Source: Centrapalus pauciflorus
Lineage: Eukaryota; Streptophyta; Magnoliopsida; Asterales; Asteraceae
NCBI GenBank assembly: GCA_020465985.1
Contig: JAANYP010001188.1
Coordinates: 1-64,000 of the forward strand
Direction of reading: 5' to 3'
DNA length: 64,000 nt
Shown here: in pieces, positions 11,419 through 23,617 of the stretch
How positions within the stretch are numbered: position 1 is the stretch's first letter
How the letters are laid out: each line of letters begins with the position of its first letter
The notes under the pieces: generated by a model
Database searches by the model: none
Seen by the model: the letters and a program-made list of their open reading frames with translations, nothing else
Told to the model about the DNA's origin: nothing
Position numbers and translations under genes: made by a program

Positions 11419-11727
11419 TGTTAGCAATATAATAAATTAAACTTGAATAATTATTATGTTTAAGTTTATGATTAATTCATGTAACCACCAAAAGATGAAA
11501 AGTTTGATGATTAATGTCTAGTAACCACCATGAGTTATGAAAGGTGAAAAGTTTAGTGATTAATGGAGTAGTTATGTAGCTAGTTATGAATCTCATAACT
11601 TAGTCTTTATATTGGTATTACTTTTGAGTTGTAAGTGGGTGAAGAAAAGAAAATATTCAAGGAATAAAAATTAAATTGTGTTCTTGTGGTGTTAAGTTTA
11701 TTACCTATATTTTTTTTCATCTCTACA
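11419..11727 (+). repeat. 5' LTR of the copia element
   Basis: Runs from TGTTAGCAAT to CATCTCTACA. A TTTATATT sequence near 11610 is a possible TATA element. It differs from the 3' LTR by T/A near position 11 and G/A near 11660. Confidence 0.93.
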
Positions 11728-11730
11728 AAT

Positions 11731-11742
11731 TGGTATCAGAGC
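11731..11742 (+). promoter_or_regulatory. Primer binding site of the copia element
   Basis: TGGTATCAGAGC begins three bases after the 5' LTR end, the usual initiator-Met tRNA primer site of plant copia elements. Confidence 0.9.
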
Positions 11743-11772
11743 TCTTTAATCCAGGGTCCAAAATTTGTTCAA

Positions 11773-12435
11773 ATGAACAACTCTATTCCTTTTTCCTTTG
11801 TTCCTCAATTAACCAAAGATAACTATGCCAAATGGAGTAGCCAAATGAAAGCTCTTCTTGGATCTCAAGAAGAATGGGAGATAGTTGAAAAAGGCTACAC
11901 GGAAGAAGAAAATGAAGAAGAGTTAAACCAAGCTCAAAAGGAGAATCTAAGAAGATGGAGGAAAAAGAACCAACAAGCTTTGTTTTGGATATACCAAGGA
12001 GTACAATCCTATGAAGCTGCGTGGGAGATAATATGTGGTGCTACTTCGGCAAAGGAAGCATGGAAGATTTTGGAAATGACATACAAAGGCGCTGAAAAGG
12101 TGAAAAAGGTACGGTTGCAAACTCTTCGAGCGGAATTTGAAGGCTTGCATAAAATAGAAGCAGAACTAGTTTCTGATTACTGTTCACGGGTATTATCGGT
12201 AGTTAACCAATTAAAAAGAAATGGTGAAACTATGGATGATATTCGTGTCATTGAAAAAATTCTTCGCTCCTTGGATTCTAGATTTGATTATATTGTTGTA
12301 GCCATTGAAGAATCTAAGGATTTAGATTCTATGACAATTGATCAATTAACTGGCTCGTTGCAAGCTCATGAAGAAAGATTTACTAAGAAAAAGAAAGAAG
12401 TAGTTTTGGAACAAGCAAGTCAAAGTTGTCGTTAA
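11773..12435 (+). pseudogene. Copia gag, N-terminal part up to first frameshift
   Basis: The start is the ATG at 11773 (MNNSIPFSF), about 30 bp after the primer site; an upstream in-frame ATG at 11686 lies inside the LTR and is unlikely to be used. The product has the DUF4219-like N-terminus (NYAKWSSQMKALLG) and the UBN2 gag domain through about residue 210. The frame stops with TAA at 12433-12435, just after the KKKKEVVLEQ segment. Gag sequence continues in another frame from about 12428, consistent with loss of one base near 12425. Confidence 0.9.
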
Positions 12436-13043
12436 TTGAGAAGCAAGATGATTCCAAAAGCCAAAGAGGTAAAGACCATGATCGTGGAAGAGGAGGAAAC
12501 TCTAGAGGAAGATTTGCAAATTCTCGTGGAAGAGGAAACTATGAAAGAAATGAAAATGGGTGGAATGAAGCAAATCAAAGTCAAAGTTTTCGAAGTTGGC
12601 AAAGAGGACGTGGACGTGGCTATCAAAGAGGAAGAGGACTCGGTTATTTTGAATGTGATAATTGTCACAAACCCGGTCATTTAGCAAGAGATTGTTGGTT
12701 TAGAGATGGAGAAAAACACGATGCAAATTGGGCTAGCGGAAGCAAAAACTTGGAGTCTCATAATCAAGATACTTTGTTGCTAGTATCTCAAGGCGGAAAT
12801 AATGAAAATGTCTGGTACATAGACAGCGGCGCTAGCAAGCATATGACAGGTCACAAAGATTTATTTTCCAAGTTGTTTGAAGATGATTATGGCGAAGTTA
12901 AAATTGGAGATGGAAAATCATATAAAGTTAGTGGTGTTGGTGAATTAGAATTTAAAACAAGACAAGGAAGTATTGAGAAAATGTCAGAAGTTTATTTTGT
13001 TCCTGGCCTAAATGTAATTTGCTTAGTGTTGGTCATCTTTTGA
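12429..13043 (+). pseudogene. Copia nucleocapsid and protease part, second frame
   Basis: An R/G-rich stretch (RGRGGNSRGR and similar) is followed by the nucleocapsid CCHC knuckle C-D-N-C-H-K-P-G-H-L-A-R-D-C. The aspartic protease active site is WYIDSGASKHMTG. The frame ends soon after FVPGLNV, at about 13015, where one base appears to be missing; the protease/integrase sequence carries on in the next frame. Confidence 0.9.
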
Positions 13044-14683
13044 AGAAAGGTTATGATATTCATTTTCATGACATGACTTGTGTTATGTCAAAGAAAAATC
13101 AAGTCATTGCTAGAGTTGCGGTTGCGTCAAATAATCTTTTCTCGTTGGCTCTTCAAAATCAAAATATGTCATGTTTTGTTGGTGTTGACAAAGGAGTTTC
13201 CAAGTTATGGCATGATAGGTATGGTCATTTGAACTATGGAGATTTGGAATTACTATCAAGGAAAATGATGGTGAGAGGATTGCCAAAAATTGATCGTATG
13301 AATGAAGTTTGTGAAGCTTGTCAATTTGGAAAGCAACATAGAACCCCATTTCCCTCTCAATCATCATGGCAGGCAAAAAGACCATTGCAACTTATTCACT
13401 CAGATTTATGTGGGCCGATGACCGTTTCATCTTTAGGAGGTAATCGTTATTTTATCTCTTTTATTGATGATTTCTCACGAAAAGTTTGGGTGTATTGTGT
13501 TAAAGAAAAATCTGAAGCTTTTCAAAGATTTATGGATTTCAAGGCTGAAGTTGAGAATTTTACGGGGTTAAAAATCAACACTTTGCGGACAGATCGTGGG
13601 GGTGAATATTTCTCAAATGAATTTGAGAAATATTGTCGAGACAATGGCATTCGACATGAAATGACGGTCCGTTATACGCCTCAACAAAATGGTGTATGTG
13701 AAAGGAAGAATAGAACAATAATGGAGATGGCAAGATGTTTATCAAAAAGGAAAAGGTTACCAAGAAGTTTTTGGGCTGAAGCTGTTTCTTGTGCAGTTTA
13801 TCTTATTAACAGGTCACCGACAAAGAGTTTGGGAAATTGCACACCACATGAAGCATGGTATGGTACAAAACCAAGTGTTCATCATCTAAAAGTATTTGGA
13901 AGTGTTGCTTATTCTCATGTCCCAGATTCAATGAGAAGTAAGTTGGATGACAAGTCAGAAAAGTACATCTTTATTGGCTATAGTGAAAGAAGCAAAGCAT
14001 ACAAGTTGTATAATCCAACGACAAAGAAAATTGTGATAAGTCGAGATGTTCGATTTGATGAAAGTTCTTTCTTTGAAGAGATTGAAGTTGAAAAGGAAAA
14101 TTTACCAATTTTTCCTTTTCAAGTTGAAGAAGAAGAGATTGGAAATGCTGAAACTAATGTTCAAGAAGAGAGTCCTCCCGGTTCTCAAAATTCTTCTGCA
14201 AGTTCTTCTCCAAGAAGCCCGATAAGAAAGACAAGAACTCTTCAAGAGTTATATGATGTAACAGAAGAGATTGTGCAAAATGATTCTGTATTTTTTGCTT
14301 TCTTTGCAGGGGAAGATCCAATTTACTTTGATGATGCTTGTCAAGAAGAAAAATGGAGGAGAGCCATGCAAGAAGAAATTAGCTTCATTGAAAAAAATGA
14401 CACTTGGGAGCTTACCGATTTGCCACCACACAAAAATTCTATTGGAGTAAAGTGGGTGTACAAGACAAAGATGAATCCGGATGGGTCTATCAACAAGCAC
14501 AAGGCAAGGTTGGTTGCAAAAGGTTTCAAGCAAAAAGAAGGTGAAGATTTTAGTGAAGTATATTCTCACCTTTCAAGACTCGAAACTCATTTCTCTTGCT
14601 GCTCAAAATGGTTGGAAAATGTTTCAAATGGATGTAAAATCCGCATTTTTGAATGGTGTTCTCAAAGAAGAAGTTTATGTTGA
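13019..14683 (+). pseudogene. Copia integrase and RT N-terminal part, third frame
   Basis: The integrase zinc finger has H-x-H at WHDRYGHLN and paired Cys at CEACQFG. The catalytic triad is visible: Asp in HSDLCGPM, Asp in RTDRGGEYF and Glu in QQNGVCERKN. A GKARLVAKGF-type RT motif appears as HKARLVAKGFKQKEGEDF near 14500. The true RT frame is lost at about 14585, within the segment after SRLET, by a small deletion; the last 30 codons or so of this frame are out-of-frame. Confidence 0.92.
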
Positions 14684-15866
14684 TCAACCACTTGGGTTTG
14701 TCAAAAAAGGTGAAGAGAATAAAGTGTACAAGTTGAAGAAAGCGTTGTACGGATTGAGACAATCACCACGAGCTTGGTATAGTCGTATCAATTCGTATTT
14801 TGAGAATTATGGATTTGAAAAATGTCCATATGAGCATACTCTTTACACTAAAGGAGATTCACATGGAAATTTCATCGTTGTTAGTCTTTATGTTGATGAT
14901 CTTGTTTTAACAGGAAATGATTTGGGGATGTTAGATGAGTTCAAACACTCATTGATGGCAGAATTTGAAATGACAGATTTGGGAGAACTTCACCATTTTC
15001 TTGGAATTGAGGTTCATCAATCCAATAAGGGAACTTTTATCTCACAAGAGGGTTATGCAAGAGAAATTTTAAAGAAATTCAAGATGGAGAATGCGAATCC
15101 GGTCACCACTCCATGCATCACAGGTTTGAAGTTATCTAAAGAAGGTGAAGGCAAGATGGTGAATTCAACTTTATACAGGAGTCTTGTTGGAAATTTGATG
15201 TATCTAACTTCTACAAGGCCTGATATCATGTACGGTGTAAGCTTGGTGAGTAGGTTTATGGAGAAACCTTATTCAAATCATTGGGAAGCAGCAAAAAGGA
15301 TTCTCAGATACATTAAAGGTACATTTGATCATGGAATTTTTTATGAGGCTAATGTACCGGTTAACCTCATTGGTTACACTGATAGTAATTTAGCCGGAAG
15401 TATGGATGATAGCAGAAGCACGTCTGGTTATGTGTTTCATCTTGGTACTGGTGCGATATCATGGAGTTCTAAGAAACAACAAATTGTGGCACTTTCTACT
15501 ACAGAGGCCGAATATATTGCTGCAGCATATGCTGGTTGTCAATTAGTTTGGTTGCGCGGAATTTTGGAAGGTCTTATGCAAAAGCAAGATAAGTCAACCA
15601 CTTTGTATTGTGATAATAGCTCGACTATTTCAGTCACAAAAGATCCAATTCTTCATGGACGAACAAAGCATATCCGCATCAGATATCATTTCTTGAGGGA
15701 CCTTGTCAACGAAGGAGATGTTCAAGTTGAGTATTGCAAGACAGAAGATCAAATGGCGGATATTTTTACGAAGCCGCTTGGTGGGAATTTTTTCAAGAAG
15801 AATGTTGAAAGATTGGGAGTAAAAAGCAAGTTTAATTTAAGGGAGGCATTGTTAGCAATAAAATAA
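14580..15866 (+). pseudogene. Copia RT core and RNase H, fourth frame
   Basis: Reading begins at about 14580 (SLAAQNGWKMFQMDVKSAFL). The RT motifs include LYVDDLVLTG with both catalytic Asp. RNase H shows YTDSNLAGS, STTEAEYIAA and the terminal DIFTKPLG box. The stop TAA ends at 15866, 17 bp inside the 3' LTR, so the last codons are LTR sequence. This part looks intact and uninterrupted. Confidence 0.93.
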
Positions 15867-16158
15867 ATTAAACTTGAATAATTATTATGTTTAAGTTTAT
15901 GATTAATTCATGTAACCACCAAAAGATGAAAAGTTTGATGATTAATGTCTAGTAACCACCATGAGTTATGAAAGGTGAAAAGTTTAGTGATTAATGGAGT
16001 AGTTATGTAGCTAGTTATGAATCTCATAACTTAGTCTTTATATTGGTATTACTTTTGAGTTGTAAGTGGGTGAAGAAAAGAAAATATTCAAGAAATAAAA
16101 ATTAAATTGTGTTCTTGTGGTGTTAAGTTTATTACCTATATTTTTTTTCATCTCTACA
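15850..16158 (+). repeat. 3' LTR of the copia element
   Basis: Same ends as the 5' LTR. The polypurine tract AAGGGAGGCA lies directly before it (15839-15848). Confidence 0.93.
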
Positions 16159-16420
16159 TCCTCCCCCCCCCCCCCCCCCGCACCTCTTTTCCCACATTTC
16201 ATCAGTTTTCACCTCTTGCTCTCTCCCTCTGGTTCCGCGGCGACGCCGTACGTCTCCCCCGCCATCTGCCGCCGACGACACGGGTACACACTCCTCGACC
16301 ACATTTCTTCCTTCGGTCACCTCGTGCTCTCTCCCTCTGTTCCTGCTCCCGACGAACGCCATCGCCGTCTCCCCGCCTTCTGCCGCGAAAGGTACAAACT
16401 CCTCAATCTCTCATTCTACA
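16159..16420 (+). repeat. Poly-C tract and GC-rich imperfect tandem duplication
   Basis: A run of C (about 16163-16179) follows the copia target duplication. Then two imperfect copies of a unit of about 110 bp lie head to tail. Both hold CTCTCTCCCTCTG, a GACG/GAACGCC segment, GTCTCCCCCGCC-like sequence and a GGTACA-CTCCTC end (about 16207-16300 and 16317-16410). CT-rich sequence continues to 16560 with a possible splice donor GCAG|GTATAC near 16521. It resembles a 5' untranslated leader more than coding DNA. The open frame across it (P/S/L-rich) is low-complexity and not convincing. Confidence 0.6.
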
Positions 16421-18533
16421 GTCACACTCTCATTCTCTCATCTTCTCTGCAGTTCTCTCACACTCTTGTGTATCTCTGCCGCCGATTTTTCTCCGGCCGC
16501 TGACGACATCTCTGCACGCAGGTATACATACACTCTTTCGGACTCTCTTTCTCTCATTCTATGTCTATTTTATGATTTAATATGATAGATTTGTAAAAGT
16601 TATATGTTACATGTATGTAATCTTTCTACCTTGTATATCTATCACCAAATTTGGCTTTGATTTTATGTTTTCAAACTTTTTCCTTTTGTTCACATCTATC
16701 AGGTAATGAATTAAAATAAAAACATGGTGGCATAACATACTTACTTCAACATGCAGAGAAACGTTGCTGGTTTCTTCAACATGCATTTAGTTTGTTAATT
16801 TCCAATATCATTAAATTACTCCAGGATTTTTAATTGGAGTGTTAATGTGTTATTTTTTTTGGTAAATTGGACTTGAAGAAACCACTATATAAGCCACTTC
16901 AGAAGATGGTTTTCCAAAACTAGCAGCTTCCATGGTGCCCTGACGTTCACGTTGCTGGGAGTCTGTCTTATGTTATTAATGCCAACTGCATGTCTAAATG
17001 ATACAACCCAGAACCCTTCATATGTTCATTGCTCTTTTCCATATATTTATTAATTTCAAACAAAGACATTTTTATTGACCTGACCTTGGGATTGAACAAT
17101 TTGTTGAGAATTATATGCATCAAATGAACATCATTCTTGGCTTGTTTAACCTGCCTTGTTGATTTTCTCATGTATTGTTTCTTTTGGCTTTTGCTAACTT
17201 GTTACTATGATTTAATATAAACTTGTAGTTTTCTCAAAACTAATTAAAACCAAAATTTGATCTATTGCATTTATAAAGAGTTGTTGATTCTTAAAATGTC
17301 CATTGGTTTTCAACAGATCTATAAAAGTACAAGACATCATACACTTCTTCTTATAACCTAAGGTATGTATAAAGAAACTTGATATACAAATGAGCTTTCT
17401 TTAATTTGCTTTATGTCTGGTGCAATTACTTTGATGTAGGATTTCTTTCATTCGTTTAGTTTTAGTAAATATGAAAAGGAAGAGCAATACCTCCAAATAT
17501 TCTGACTTTCTAATAGTTATCTTGATGAAGCTTTCAATGGTAGATTGTTCAATACTTATAGTTTAGATAGCAACAAAAATGTAGGTATAAACGACACTGT
17601 TGCTATTTCTACTTCTTCTAATGCTCATTGTGTAAGTGCATTGAACACACTAGGCATGCAAGATGATCATATGCTTTTAAGAGGTTCATTCCGTTACTAA
17701 TAAATATATATTACAGGGTGTTTCTGTTATTGCTCTTTCAGTTGACCAACAAACAATTGTTGTGTTCATAGTTTCATACGCTCCTATGATGTCACATTTC
17801 ATGGTGATAATCAGATGAAAATAAATATCGTCAAAGCTTACAACTCGGTTCAACTACTTCCTTCACATCATTTTGCTGTTGTTCCAAAGTATCAAACTTC
17901 TGATTCTGCTTCTAGCATCAAAACTGACGTAACACTCATAAACGGATAGACATAAAGCCAAAGCCTACAAAAAGGTCATTACTTCTTTTAAAAAAAAAAG
18001 GTTCACATAATGAGACAGATGTTTTGGCTACAAAACGTGAAGAAAGCAATCTTATCATGAAGAAAGATGTTGTTCCACTTGATGAAGGGGCTCATGACAC
18101 TCCAACCAAAAAGACCAAGAAATCTTCAGCTTAAACAACTTTACGCATATCATTTTTTGGACCTTTTTGTCATGAAGATTAAATTTTGATTTTTGAAGCC
18201 CAAAACATTCATCTTTTGAAGCCAAAACCTATCCGCTTACCTTTTGCGTTAATCATCCTTTTGTTCTTCATGATTGTAAAGTATAACTTCCGTGTAAACA
18301 AACCATGTTTACGTACGGCTTAAAAAGGAATGATGGGCTTAATACGAACATGACACATTAATTTAATTTATTGAATATTGTTGTTTTTTTTAATGAAAGT
18401 TACAGCTTCTTATTTTCTACTTGTTATTTCAAAACTAAGTCTCATTTCAATACAATACGTACATTTTTATAGTGAAATTTAATCAAGTCTAAGGACCATG
18501 GGATGTGCACGGCCGCTACCGTACCTAGCTGGT
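16421..18533. other. Gene-free AT-rich stretch with a decayed coding-like segment
   Basis: No long frame is present. Between about 17460 and 18135 the plus strand has coding-like patches broken by stops and indels. The last patch ends with basic codons (KKTKKSSA) and a stop at about 18134. I do not recognise the family. The pattern of CT-rich leader, introns and broken exons would fit a dead gene or a captured gene fragment. The rest shows nothing I can name. Confidence 0.4.
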
Positions 18534-18546
18534 GTATATATATATG

Positions 18547-18606
<60 letters not shown>
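18534..18606. repeat. (TA)n microsatellite
   Basis: About 70 bp of TA with two TGTA interruptions near the left end, flanking the foldback element that starts at 18607. Confidence 0.95.
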
Positions 18607-18609
<3 letters not shown>

Positions 18610-18861
18610 GTGGGTTCAATGGAGAACCTTCATGCATCGAAGAACCTTGAAGAACCTCCATGCACCACCACAAATGCATCACAATTCCCCCGTAATGCAT
18701 CATCATTTCCACGTGATACATCAAATTCCCGTGTTATGCATCGATTTCTACATTATTTCCATGTGATGCATCGATTTCTATGTGATGCATTTCAGTTTTT
18801 CTAGCGATGCATTGTGGTTCTTCAATGTTCTTCGATGTATAAGGTTCTCCATTGAACCCAC

Positions 18862-18865
<4 letters not shown>
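18607..18865. mobile_element. TA-microsatellite-flanked foldback element (Micron-like MITE), copy 1
   Basis: Terminal inverted repeats of about 24 bp: the left end reads GAGGTGGGTTCAATGGAGAA and the right end, inverted, reads AGGGGTGGGTTCAATGGAGA. Both ends sit directly in (TA)n. The interior repeats the motif GATGCATCA-like every 15-25 bp. No coding capacity. The layout is like the rice Micron elements, which lie inside TA microsatellites; homology is not claimed. Confidence 0.75.

Positions 18866-18906
<41 letters not shown>
18866..18906. repeat. (TA)n microsatellite between foldback copies 1 and 2
   Basis: About 40 bp of pure TA, shared as the flank of both neighbouring elements. Confidence 0.95.
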
Positions 18907-18908
<2 letters not shown>

Positions 18909-19184
18909 TTGAGGTTCTATGGGGCACCACGATGCATTGGGAACCAGTGGGAACCAAAAATGCATAACCTATTTACTAAGGATGCAATAAGGGTAATATG
19001 GGAATACTAATTATTTTAAAAAATTAATTGATCTTTTAATTAATAGATTAGTTAAAAAATAGGAAACTAATTAATATCATTAATCACTTTCCCTATTTTC
19101 TTCCACACTTTCCTCCCTCACCCACCTTTCTCTCTCTCTCAAAAGATGAATGTTGATGTTTTTTATTCAAACATGATGCACATT

Positions 19185-19430
19185 AGCGGTGCATCAAGAT
19201 GATGATGAACATGTTGAAGACGGTGATTAACACGTTTAAATTCCAGATATGCATCACGATGAACACGATGATGCATAATCTGGGAAAGATGAATACGAAG
19301 ATGCACAGTATGAACACGATGATGTATAACATGGTGCCCCATGTGAAAACACGATGATGCATAACCTGGGAAAGATGAATACGAAGATGAATACGAAGAT
19401 GCACAGTCAATGAAGATGATGAAGCATCAT
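19185..19430. repeat. Degenerate tandem repeat rich in GATGCA/GATGAT
   Basis: A unit starting AACACGATGATGCATAA and running through CTGGGAAAGATGAATACGAA occurs twice (about 19264 and 19351), with shorter partial copies around it. Confidence 0.65.
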
Positions 19431-19569
19431 GTTGGATTTTTGTTCAATTGAAATTTTATAATTTTAGAAGTGTATTTTATAAATCTATTAGCATTTAATA
19501 CTTGATTATTGAATTAAATATTCAATCAATATAAATTTAATTTTGAGTTGACTTGATATATTATTTTTT

Positions 19570-19893
19570 GGGTTAAGTGTTGATTTGACCATCCAACTTT
19601 TAGATTTTTTTCGATTTAGCCATTAAACTATTTTTTGTCTCGATTTAACAACTAAACTATGTTTTGTATACATATTTAGCCACTAAACTTTCTTTTTACT
19701 GATTTAGCCACTGAAAATTGTCCCAATTTGGCCACTAAACTATCATATTTTTTATCGATTTAGCCATTAGATTTATTCATTTTTCTCAAAATAGAACATT
19801 AAACAAAGTTTAGTGGTTAAATCAGGACAAAAATAGTTTAGTGGCTAAATGGGACAAATTTGAAAGTTGGATGGTCAAAATGGTACTTAACCC
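19570..19893. mobile_element. Foldback MITE nested in the TA-flanked element
   Basis: Terminal inverted repeats: GGGTTAAGTGTTGATTTGAC on the left and, inverted, GGGTTAAGTACCATTTTGAC on the right, then a shared CATCCAACTTT. The interior has several diverged copies of a CGATTTAGCCACTAAACTA-like unit in both orientations. The 324-bp length and GGGTTA start resemble the three Mutator-type MITEs at 46-50 kb, but I see no clean 9-bp target duplication here. Confidence 0.65.
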
Positions 19894-20067
19894 AAAATAC
19901 CCTTATGCACATCTAATATGTGAACCGTGCATCATGATGCATACACGAATTTCATCTTTATTACCCTTTTGCCATTGTAATCTTAGCCATTCATTTTCTA
20001 GATCTAACGGTGTATATAGGTTCCTAAGTTGCACGATGCACACAGGTGCCCCGTTGAACCTAACCCT

Positions 20068-20071
20068 ATAC

Positions 20072-20154
<83 letters not shown>
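20068..20154. repeat. (CATA)/(TA)n microsatellite
   Basis: Short CATA repeats followed by about 70 bp of pure TA. Confidence 0.95.
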
Positions 20155-20157
<3 letters not shown>

Positions 20158-21125
20158 CAATTGGAATCCATCATTTATTTCAATATATTATACTTTCCAA
20201 CGGTTAGGCACTTGGCGGCCTTTGATACAAGAATGAATTACTTGTATTTAATATCATTATTTCATTTACTGAGTTCATAATAGTTATTACCAACTATTTC
20301 TTATGGATTTTAAAAGAAGCAACGCGGAGAACAACTCATCCGTCGCCTACTTCCCACAGAGGGTCATGATTGTAACGCATTACAACGACAATTGCTACAT
20401 GGTAGCATTTATTATGAACTCAACCCAAGTTATAAACTCAGGCTATTATGGCCCTAGAGTCCCTCGGAAAATAATTTCAAATTAGTTTGAGATATATATT
20501 ATAGTTTACTTGTTTTCCCAAAATATTCATAGATAGATTTGGTCATCATCGTATAATTCAATCAAAGAATTATAGAGATCTATTGCTAATCGAAACACAC
20601 CATTATTCTTGGTGCTCATGACCTTTAATATGCAAGGTATTCAAGATTCTCACTTGAGAATCAATATCACGAGGCATAAGTAATACCTCTATTAGGCACT
20701 TTTCAACATATGCCTCTTCTCATAATTGGAATCAATCCCCATATTGGGAGTTAGTTCAGTATGCCCAGCCCCTTGGATTTCCCTTCTCCTAATTTAGCCA
20801 CAAAGGTATTATTTCCATGAATATCAATTACTAATATTTGGTTGGAGGCTTAAGGCTCTTCTACCCATGGCTTTAAGACTTGTACACATTCCTATAAATT
20901 TTCAAGTAACAAGGTTTAAGTACGTGGTACAAGTAAGCAAATCATGTGACTAATAATCTTATAATAATTATAATTAAAATATTTAAATTGCAATTCATTT
21001 GGAAATTTAATAGATTGTATTAGTACATTTATTATGAGGGTATTATAACGATGTATGAGTTCAACTAACTCAAATACACATGTAAGTCTCGCTTATCTAT
21101 TTATGGTTTTGTAAAATAACCTTAA

Positions 21126-21126
<1 letters not shown>
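20155..21126. other. Unassigned single-copy-looking sequence
   Basis: No open frame of note, no terminal repeats and no recognised motif on either strand. Confidence 0.5.

Positions 21127-21210
<84 letters not shown>
21127..21210. repeat. (TA)n microsatellite
   Basis: About 84 bp of pure TA on the left of foldback copy 3. Confidence 0.95.
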
Positions 21211-21544
<334 letters not shown>

Positions 21545-21631
21545 TCTCTTAAATGATTATCACTCAATTTTATCGGTTAAGTGTATGATAAGTAGTTTAA
21601 ATATTATCTTAAATTTGAGGATGTTACAATA

Positions 21632-22424
21632 ATGTATATAGACTCTGTCTCGAACTTTATAATCAAAGATCAGTAGTAGCTGCATATGTAAGTTTAAGGA
21701 AAACAATATATATACATGTATAGATTGATTGTATGAATTAATCAATTGAATGCGTAATGAAATAATGGCGATTACAAGCATGTAATAAGTTATAACATCA
21801 AATGAATAAGTAACGTATGATTAGGGATTTGAACATAGGCCCAAAGCCTTGGTTCTTGGCCCTAAACATGGCCCTTCTATGCCTAAAAGCTTATGTCTTA
21901 AGCCATGTGCCTAATTTTCAGTATAAGCCATATGCATCACTTATGTAAGTGATAAGATAAGTTGTCTCATTATGCATAACATGTCATTACATGCATTCAT
22001 ATAAGTTCAATATGCAAGTAAAGTCAAAGAAAGACCAAATATGGTTACACATGTTCATGAAAAAGCATGAAAGCATATAAAGCCATTAAAATCATGTCAA
22101 GACTAAGCCATAAGATTCAACAAAGCTAAAATGACATGATAAGTTCAGACAACAAATAATCCTATACATAAACTACAAAAAGTCAAAGAATACAACAGAA
22201 TTACACAAATGTATTGTTTAAAACCATAAAAGCTTATGTTAATGTGATTGCCAAATAATGAACATGTTCCTGAACAGTTATAAAGTCAAAGCTATTGAAA
22301 AGTAAGCATTAGATTTTCTTATATTTGATTTGAATTTAAAAGTAAATTATATTAGATATGAATAGATTTAATTTATATTTATTTATTATTTTTAAAAACT
22401 ATAAATACCACGTCTCGATTTATG
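21632..22424 (+). repeat. Direct duplication, copy A, upstream part
   Basis: Matches 41742-42470 in the same orientation at about 90% identity by eye, with small indels. It is separated from the rest of copy A (28723 onward) only by the solo LTR at 22430-28717. No coding frame. In copy B the two parts are contiguous apart from about 110 bp around the junction. Confidence 0.85.
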
Positions 22425-22870
22425 GTGATTGAAACACCCATACAATAATAATACAATTTGAAGTAGTATTTAACAATAATTGATACATGATACTTGCGGA
22501 ATTATAGTAGGATTTAAAACTTTTATGATTAATGGCACCAAACATGATGCCTACAAACTCCCAAGTATAGATTTCTACAATGGGCCCACTGAAGATCCTG
22601 TGAAACGATTATTCAAGTCCGGGAAGTCATCTACCGAATTACCTAAACAGCATCAAGGTGTACCGGCACTAGTGGTCTCGATACCATTAGCTTCAGGATA
22701 ACCAATCAGTAAGGAAGTCTAGAGGCTTCCTATAAGATAACTCAAGTCCTATAAAATATTAACAACTAAAGGGTAAACATTACATTGAATGAGTTGCTAG
22801 ATTAACAAAATATAATGAATAGTGCACGTGAATACCACAAATGATACACCTAACTATCATATGAATGGAT

Positions 22871-23074
22871 GCTCAATTTAGACTTAAAGCTAGTCCAAAG
22901 TATCGCTCAATTTAGACATAGAGCTAGTCCAACGTATTTCTCAATTTAGACTTAGAGCTAGTCCAACGATTTGCTCAATTTGGACTTAGAGCTAGTCCAA
23001 CAATTTGCTCAATTTCGACTTAGAGCTAGTCCAACAATTTGCTCAATTTAGACTTAGAGCTAGTCCAACATTTC
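22871..23074. repeat. 34-bp minisatellite, six units
   Basis: Six head-to-tail units starting GCTCAATTTAGACTTAGAGC and ending TAGTCCAACAATTT, each exactly 34 bp with 1-5 differences. It lies inside the solo LTR, near its U5 side. Confidence 0.92.
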
Positions 23075-23617
23075 ATGGATGTCCAAGTGAGGTTAAATGA
23101 AAAGATGATCACAGTGATAGGAATAAATACATCTCAAACATGACATATATTCCAAATCTCATCTCAATGTGAATGAAGCATGTAAGTATAATCACGAAAC
23201 AATAATCAAGTCTCAAGTGTAGCATGCAATGACATAACCACCAATATGCAATGCACATTATGAACTATTAATACTCGAACTCACAGTGATCACCAATTCA
23301 AGTTAAGCCCCGAACCAAAACCTGGATTCTTCAAGTCACACAAGTACTTTGGAACTTCAAAAGTATCCCCAATTATGTATACATATGACCTATAATATCA
23401 TATTAAAAGTTGCATGAACATCCCAAACTATAATATCCTCGGATTTAAATGTTGTAATTGAGGTTAATTGGTTTAAATTTCGAAGTTAATGTAACCAAAG
23501 TTGAATTATGAATGATACTTATGTATTTAGGAATTTAAAAAGTTGGTTGCTATGTTAAGTAATTAAGAAATGTTAGAATTTCAAATTTTAAATTAAGTAT
23601 GATAAATTATAAGTGTT

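Larger units (their letters stand above)
11419..16158 (+). mobile_element. Ty1/copia LTR retrotransposon, complete but with frame breaks
   Basis: Both LTRs are 309 bp (11419-11727 and 15850-16158) and differ at 2 positions by eye (99.4% identity), so insertion was recent. The 5-bp target duplication TCCTC is perfect (11414-11418 and 16159-16163). The domain order gag, protease, integrase, RT, RNase H is that of Ty1/copia. The gag (UBN2-like, with VRVIEKILRSL and the KVKKVRLQTLR region) resembles the Ivana/Oryco lineage; that lineage call is from memory. The coding region is broken at about 12425, 13015 and 14585, so this copy cannot make one full polyprotein and would depend on a helper element. 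Confidence 0.95.
18907..20067. mobile_element. TA-flanked foldback element, copy 2 (long, with nested insert)
   Basis: The left end reads GATTGAGGTTCTATGGGGCA. The inverted right end reads AGGGTTAGGTTCAACGGGGC, followed by ACC on both sides. Both ends lie in TA/CATA repeats. The interior again carries GATGCAT-type motifs, a tandem tract at 19185-19430 and a separate foldback element at 19570-19893, which explains the unusual length. Confidence 0.7.

Noticed and set aside
12432..12687. Overlapping minus- and plus-strand frames in the copia gag
   Set aside because: Shadows of the R/G-rich nucleocapsid coding sequence; the real frame is identified by the CCHC knuckle.
16107..16580. Open frame of 157 codons rich in P, S, L and R
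   Set aside because: Low-complexity CT-rich DNA that begins in the copia LTR and overlaps a tandem duplication; open in two frames because stops are rare in such sequence.
22860..23080. CRISPR-like array
   Set aside because: The 34-bp units are directly adjacent with no spacers, and the sequence is plant DNA; it is a minisatellite.
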